DNA from: Physcia stellaris
Lineage: Eukaryota; Ascomycota; Lecanoromycetes; Caliciales; Physciaceae
Direction of reading: 5' to 3'
Length of the DNA: 64,000 nt
NCBI GenBank assembly: GCA_018902385.1
Contig: JABSSW010000041.1
Location: 186,001 to 250,000, forward strand
The notes below the pieces were generated by a model that searched no databases, was not told the origin of the DNA, and was given only the letters and a program-made list of their open reading frames with translations. Position 1 is the stretch's first letter, and each line of letters opens with the position of its first letter. This document shows, piece after piece, positions 58,115 to 64,000 of this stretch. The translations under genes were made by a program, and so were the position numbers.

Positions 58115-59786
58115 TCATGCTTTCTCATTGATCTCGTGGGGAGCATGTGTCGGTGCAACCTCTTCCAGTGTCTCGTCCGAGAACTTCAGGTCTGCTTCCA
58201 AAGGTACTGTATCAGGAACCTTCATGAATATCAGGGGGCAGCGATCAGAAGCGACCCAAGAAGAAGAGCCCAATTCGATGCAAATTCATTCATGAAGGGT
58301 GCTTTGAGGGCATCGGTGCGGGATGCTACTGCATTGCCAGCAGATTGAATCCCTTTGTAGAAGCCGGCAAAGTTGGCCAATTTACGTCCATTGTTCGTCA
58401 AAGCGCCCATCAACCTACGCCGAACAGTCAACATTGGCCCCGGAAAACCCAAGGGAGGACGATCCTTACCAATAAACGCTGGTTTGCCATGCGGCTGCGA
58501 CGAGTGTACATTAGCTTCGGGAATAGTACTAGAGTGACAGTCGTTCTCACTCACCGTCATAGAAGCCATAGAACATATACAGAAACATCGGCCCTACATA
58601 ACCGCTGTCCGTCCAATCCATTGTGACAAAGTCTTTCGCGCTGGTCTGCGCTCGAGTGTATGTCTTCTGCCAAGCGTAACCCCCGCCCCAGATGGCCATG
58701 GTGATGGTCAGAAGTGCAACCCAGAGACCCTTTGCTCGCATACTACGTCGTACTTGTTTCAGATCTAAGGCATAACCAAAAGCGTAGGCGCCAATGATTT
58801 GGCTAGTCCAGTATAATATGTTGTTGAGGGCCCTAGTCCGGATGTTGAACCTCGCTGCATTGACCGCATTGAATTGGTACGGGTAGAACCAATTGCTGGC
58901 AAAGAACATGGGGAAGAGAAGGACAACCCATGGGTCGGTGAGAAAGGTCTCGTAGAGTCCCAAGAACTCGCTCTTCCATGACGGATGTTTCATGACAATA
59001 ACATGTGAGCCATCTTTACGGATGACCTTCTGAGCGTCGACTAGAGTCCAGGCCAATACGGCACCCAGGAAGGTTAGGACCATGAAGCCAATGTACGTGC
59101 CATCGTTCACTTTGCCGGCTTTGGAGTGTATGTTTTCTCCCAGTGGGATTCTAATGGTGCGTAGTCAGCGGGATGTCTGAGGTCAGTGCCCGGCATGTGG
59201 CTTACAAGCTTCCAATCACGGCGCCCAGGTTGAAGACCATCCAGAACCAGGAGATGTATCGACCCTTGGATCCCTCGCTCGGGTACGACATCATGATGGC
59301 ACCTTGCGCGGTCCATAGCAACCCAGCACAGACACCTAGCAATGCACCTGCAAAGATGACAAAGCCTTCATTGGCGGTGTGGTTGTAGCAGAGGTAGCTT
59401 GCAACGTAGATGAAGTAGCCGAAACCTCCGAAGCTCAAGGTCAACCTCAAGCCCAGACGATTCGCAATGGTGCCCGCGAAGAAGCCCACCACACTGAATG
59501 TGGAGTAGACTGCGGTGTTGGAATTATCTGACGTCTTCGGGTCCAGCTGACCCCCACCGCCTAAACCATTGAGTGCATTGAACATTCCCGGGCAGAGGAA
59601 GCACACGACCGCGACGAGGCCGAGTTGGAATGGGGGAGATGCGTAGTGTGGCAAAACTCCGTATTTCTTGTATTTGAAACCTGTTGGAAGGATTACGGGA
59701 CCATTTTCAGCGTCGCCGTGACCGTAGTGTTCCTGTAGGCCACTTGAAGTGAGCGTATCCGATTTTTCGCCGCTGACGGTAGCCAT
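58115..59786 (-). CDS. UNC93/NGT1-like MFS transporter (probable N-acetylglucosamine permease)
   Basis: Four exons: 59786-59206, 59150-58555, a 25-nt microexon 58494-58470, and 58414-58115. The introns are 59151-59205, 58495-58554 and 58415-58469, all GT-AG. About 500 residues with roughly twelve hydrophobic helices. The N-terminus is hydrophilic; the first helix, VAVVCFLCPGMFNALNGLGG, carries the UNC93 family's GMFNALxGLGGGG mark. Later motifs are LLGVCAGLLWTAQGAIMMSY, FFASNWFYPYQFN and FMFYGFYDA-AWQTSVYWLMGALTN, the last built through the microexon. The final exon loses its frame at a G5 run (plus strand 58234-58238), as if one base were missing; past it the expected tail reads LIFMKVPDTVPLEADLKF and ends EINEKA at 58115. 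Taken literally it would stop near 58231, after IAAP. Candida Ngt1 is a transporter of this general type, and the adjacent hexokinase supports GlcNAc uptake, but substrate is inference. Confidence 0.88.
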
Positions 59787-60824
59787 TGGTCCAAAAGGAT
59801 CAATAGTTAGCTACGACAGTAGATTACTGATGTGACGTTCGGGCTTTTCAGGTGCTCAAGGAGTTTTTTTTTTTTGGAAAGCAGAAGGCAGAAGAAGTCA
59901 AAGGAGAGAGGGCTGCAGAAAATAAGCCAGTCAGCCGGGCGATACGAGGTGCGTCAGCCGCACGCCTTCACTGGTGAGCTCAAACAACATCACGAAGAGC
60001 AAAGTGCCAAGAAGGCATCAAGAATGAAGCGGGGGGAGACTGTTGAGCTACCTTAGTTCTACCTTCCGGGAGCTGTTGCAATAACAGGTCATGCAACGTT
60101 GATTCGGTATTCGGGAACCTGTTCGAGCATTCACCTATCAAGATGTTTTCGGATGTTGGACTCCGCTGCAGGGTGGGGAGACTGGTCACTGGAGAGGTGA
60201 AGAGAAGTGTGGAGATGTTGAAGCAGGGATGCTGGATTCGAGCCCCACTTTGGACCTTTGAAGAATCCCCATCACAACCAGGCGCATTCGATGCCTTCAA
60301 AGAGGTGAAAAGTGACCATTTCACGATATCGCATTTGTCAACATCTCTTGTCCAAGCTTGCAGAAACCCATCTGTAGAATGCTATGACTCGAAGTATGTT
60401 CATGACCCATGGGCCAGCAGCCAAGGATCTAAGAAGCAGACACTTCACCTTGCCGCAAGCCCAAAATCTGGACTGAGGTCGAAGAAAGCCACGAGCATCA
60501 AGATGAAACCCGATTAGATCTTGGAGATGAGGTCAAGCCTACGGTCAGGATTTAGTCGGAGCTTGGCCCAGCTATCAAATGATATGTGTAGCGAAGTCTA
60601 AGGCATGTCCAATGACGATCGATGCGCTTTGTGCATTGACTTTGATCGCGAGGTGTTAGGGAGAGGGCTCGTTTGAGGATTTGGGGAACGTGGAAGCCTC
60701 CTTCTTCGACTCGAAGAAGCGGACTAGCATTTTGAGCCACAGCACAATCAGCAGCTGTGGAGGAGACAACCACTCACCATAAAGTAGGCCAGAGCATTGT
60801 CATATAGTGGTTCATGGGTTCGGC
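59787..60824. other. Transporter promoter and 3' flank of the aldehyde dehydrogenase
   Basis: About 1 kb with a T10 run near 59862. A plus-strand frame at 60143-60517 has no domain and no plausible partner. Nothing else was recognised. Confidence 0.5.
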
Positions 60825-62380
60825 CTAGATCTTCGCAAACACCGTAGGTACAACGCCGCCCATATCAACCAGCGTACTTTTGTTCCTCACCCACGCTTCC
60901 AGCCCTCTCTTGCCGTTCTCCACCCCAACGCCGCTCTGCTTCCACCCGCCCACGCTCATCTCCGCCGGACTCTCACCCCACGTATTGACCCAGGTGATGC
61001 CGGCTTCGAGTTTGCCGATCACTTTATGCGCCAGGTTGAGGTCTCGAGTGAAGAGTCCCGCGGCAAGCCCTAGAGGCGTCGTGTTTGCTCTATTGATCGC
61101 TTCGTCGACGGTCTCGTAGGAGAGAATGGTCATGACAGGCCCAAAGATCTCTTCTTGCACGATCTTCATCGAGTCTCGGCAGTCGGTGAAAACGGTTGGC
61201 TTGATCCAATAGCCGTCTTCAAGCCCTTGGATGGCGGCTGGTTTTTCCAGACCACCACAGAGAAGCTTCGCTTTGTCCACTTCGATGCCGTACTTTATAT
61301 AGCCGAGAACCTTCAGGTAATGGGCTTCCGAGACCAGAGGCCCAAAATTGGTGCTCATGTCCATCAGTGGTCCGGGTCGTATATATTCCATCTTCTCCAG
61401 CAACTTCTTCTCAAAAGCCTCCTTTTTGTGCGAGGGTACGAAGACACGGGTACCATTCGTGCATACTTGGCCGCTGCTGAAGAAGTTGGCAAGCATGGCT
61501 CCATCGACTGCGTTGTCCAGGTCGGCATCTGGTAGAATAATGACCGGGCTTTTCCCGCCCAGCTCCATTGTAACGTACTTCATTCCTCCCGCTGCACTAG
61601 CGGCGACCTTCTTTCCTGTCGAGACCTGTCCTGTGAATGAGACCTTGGCGATACCCGGGTGCGCCGTCAGATACGCGCCCACGTCTCCGGCTCCATTGAT
61701 CACGTTGAACACCCCAGGCGGAACACCTGCCTCGGTGTATATTTCTGCAAGCGTCTGGCCGTGTAAAGGTGTGAATTCGCTCGGCTTGTACACCATCGTG
61801 TTGCCGGCAGCTAGACATGGAGCAGATTTCCAAAGCGCACTGCAAGAGTGGGAAACTCAGCTTCATATTCGTTCTGTCTAGAATCTTTAGCGTACATTTG
61901 TATGGGATAGTTCCATGCCCCAATCCCTGCACACACCCCTAAAGCCTCTTTCTTGGAATATACCCATGCATCCTCTCGCAACTGGATCGTTTCCCCATTG
62001 AGACCGCCGCCGCCAATTAGGTTGGCGAAAAACTCGAGCACGTCTGCGCCAGTCACCACATCGACAGTACTCGTCTCCGAGAAGGGCTTGCCTGTATCTT
62101 GTGTCTCGACCGCAGCTATCTCATCATTTCTTTCTCGGAGAAGCTGTACGGCTTTCAGGAGAATGCGAGAGCGGACGATAGGTGGGGTGGTGGACCAAGA
62201 AGGAAAGGCGTTTCTTGCCGAAGAGATGGCGGAGTCGATGTCGGAGTGGGAAGCCGAGAAGATGTCTGCCAGCGGTTGAGCAGTAGATGGATTGATGGTA
62301 CGGATAACATTGCCAGACGATGCTGCCTGGACCTTGCCATCGTAGTAAAGATGGCGAGGCGGGTGGAAAGCGTCTGTCAT
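60825..62380 (-). CDS. Betaine-aldehyde dehydrogenase
   Basis: Two exons, 62380-61896 and 61839-60825, flank a 56-bp intron (61840-61895; GTACGC...TTGCAG). The product is 499 residues, the normal length of the family. Splicing yields [20 protein letters not shown], the NAD-binding loop. Further marks are [15 protein letters not shown], the catalytic Glu in [10 protein letters not shown], the nucleophilic Cys in [14 protein letters not shown], then [15 protein letters not shown] and [13 protein letters not shown]. The run [14 protein letters not shown] and the [10 protein letters not shown] motif are diagnostic of BetB-type betaine-aldehyde dehydrogenases, which oxidise betaine aldehyde to glycine betaine with NAD(P)+. 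It is divergent from a choline-oxidase gene, so the two probably form one pathway and share a 567-bp control region. Confidence 0.95.

Positions 62381-64000
<1,620 letters not shown>

Noticed and set aside
60143-60517. A 124-codon plus-strand frame
   Set aside because: No domain or signal; it lies in the transporter promoter region.

Overview
The window is about 64 kb of nuclear DNA from a filamentous ascomycete (Pezizomycotina; perhaps Dothideomycetes, a weak guess). The evidence is short GT-AG introns (mostly 48-130 bp) with CTAAC/CTGAC-like branch points and pyrimidine-poor acceptors, one-gene transcripts on both strands, and families typical of these fungi: a fused PKS-NRPS with a stand-alone enoyl reductase, an Ndt80-family regulator, a GH3-GNAT fusion, SIP5, mitoribosomal mL50 and fungal choline oxidase. 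I support twenty protein genes, most of them spliced. I found no tRNA, rRNA, CRISPR array or intact transposon.

Layout. 1-8.1 kb holds a small secreted protein, a signal-anchored membrane protein, a 74-residue conserved protein, mL50 and a nucleolar RRM-type protein. 8.1-10.2 kb has no gene I can support. 10.2-17.2 kb, all on the minus strand, holds a multi-pass membrane protein, an acyltransferase-3 family protein and a CYP52-like P450. 18.2-24.6 kb (minus) holds an Ndt80-family transcription factor and a GH3 + GNAT fusion. 25.3-29.9 kb holds a divergent pair: a coiled-coil protein and a SIP5-like RING protein. 31.5-52.1 kb is a secondary-metabolite cluster: a 2-oxoglutarate oxygenase, a trans-acting enoyl reductase, a 12-kb PKS-NRPS and a Zn2Cys6 regulator. 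55.4-59.8 kb (minus) holds a hexokinase-family kinase and an UNC93/NGT1-like transporter. 60.8-64 kb holds betaine-aldehyde dehydrogenase and, divergently, choline oxidase, which runs off the right edge.

How they fit. Four genes match the known fungal N-acetylglucosamine catabolic cluster: an Ndt80-type regulator (RON1), a GH3-family NAG3, a hexokinase (HXK3) and a transporter (NGT1). Here they form two pairs about 31 kb apart, with the PKS-NRPS cluster and two housekeeping-type genes between them. The synthase should build a methylated, partly reduced polyketide, with the enoyl reductase acting in trans, couple it to one amino acid and release it through a reductase/Dieckmann-type domain. 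The oxygenase is a likely tailoring enzyme. A TTTCGG/CCGAAA-type motif recurs in the promoters of these genes. The right-hand pair would oxidise choline through betaine aldehyde to glycine betaine.

Caution on sequence quality: several well-conserved genes lose their frame at G, C or A runs, always as if exactly one base were missing. Undercounted homopolymers in the assembly explain this better than gene decay.
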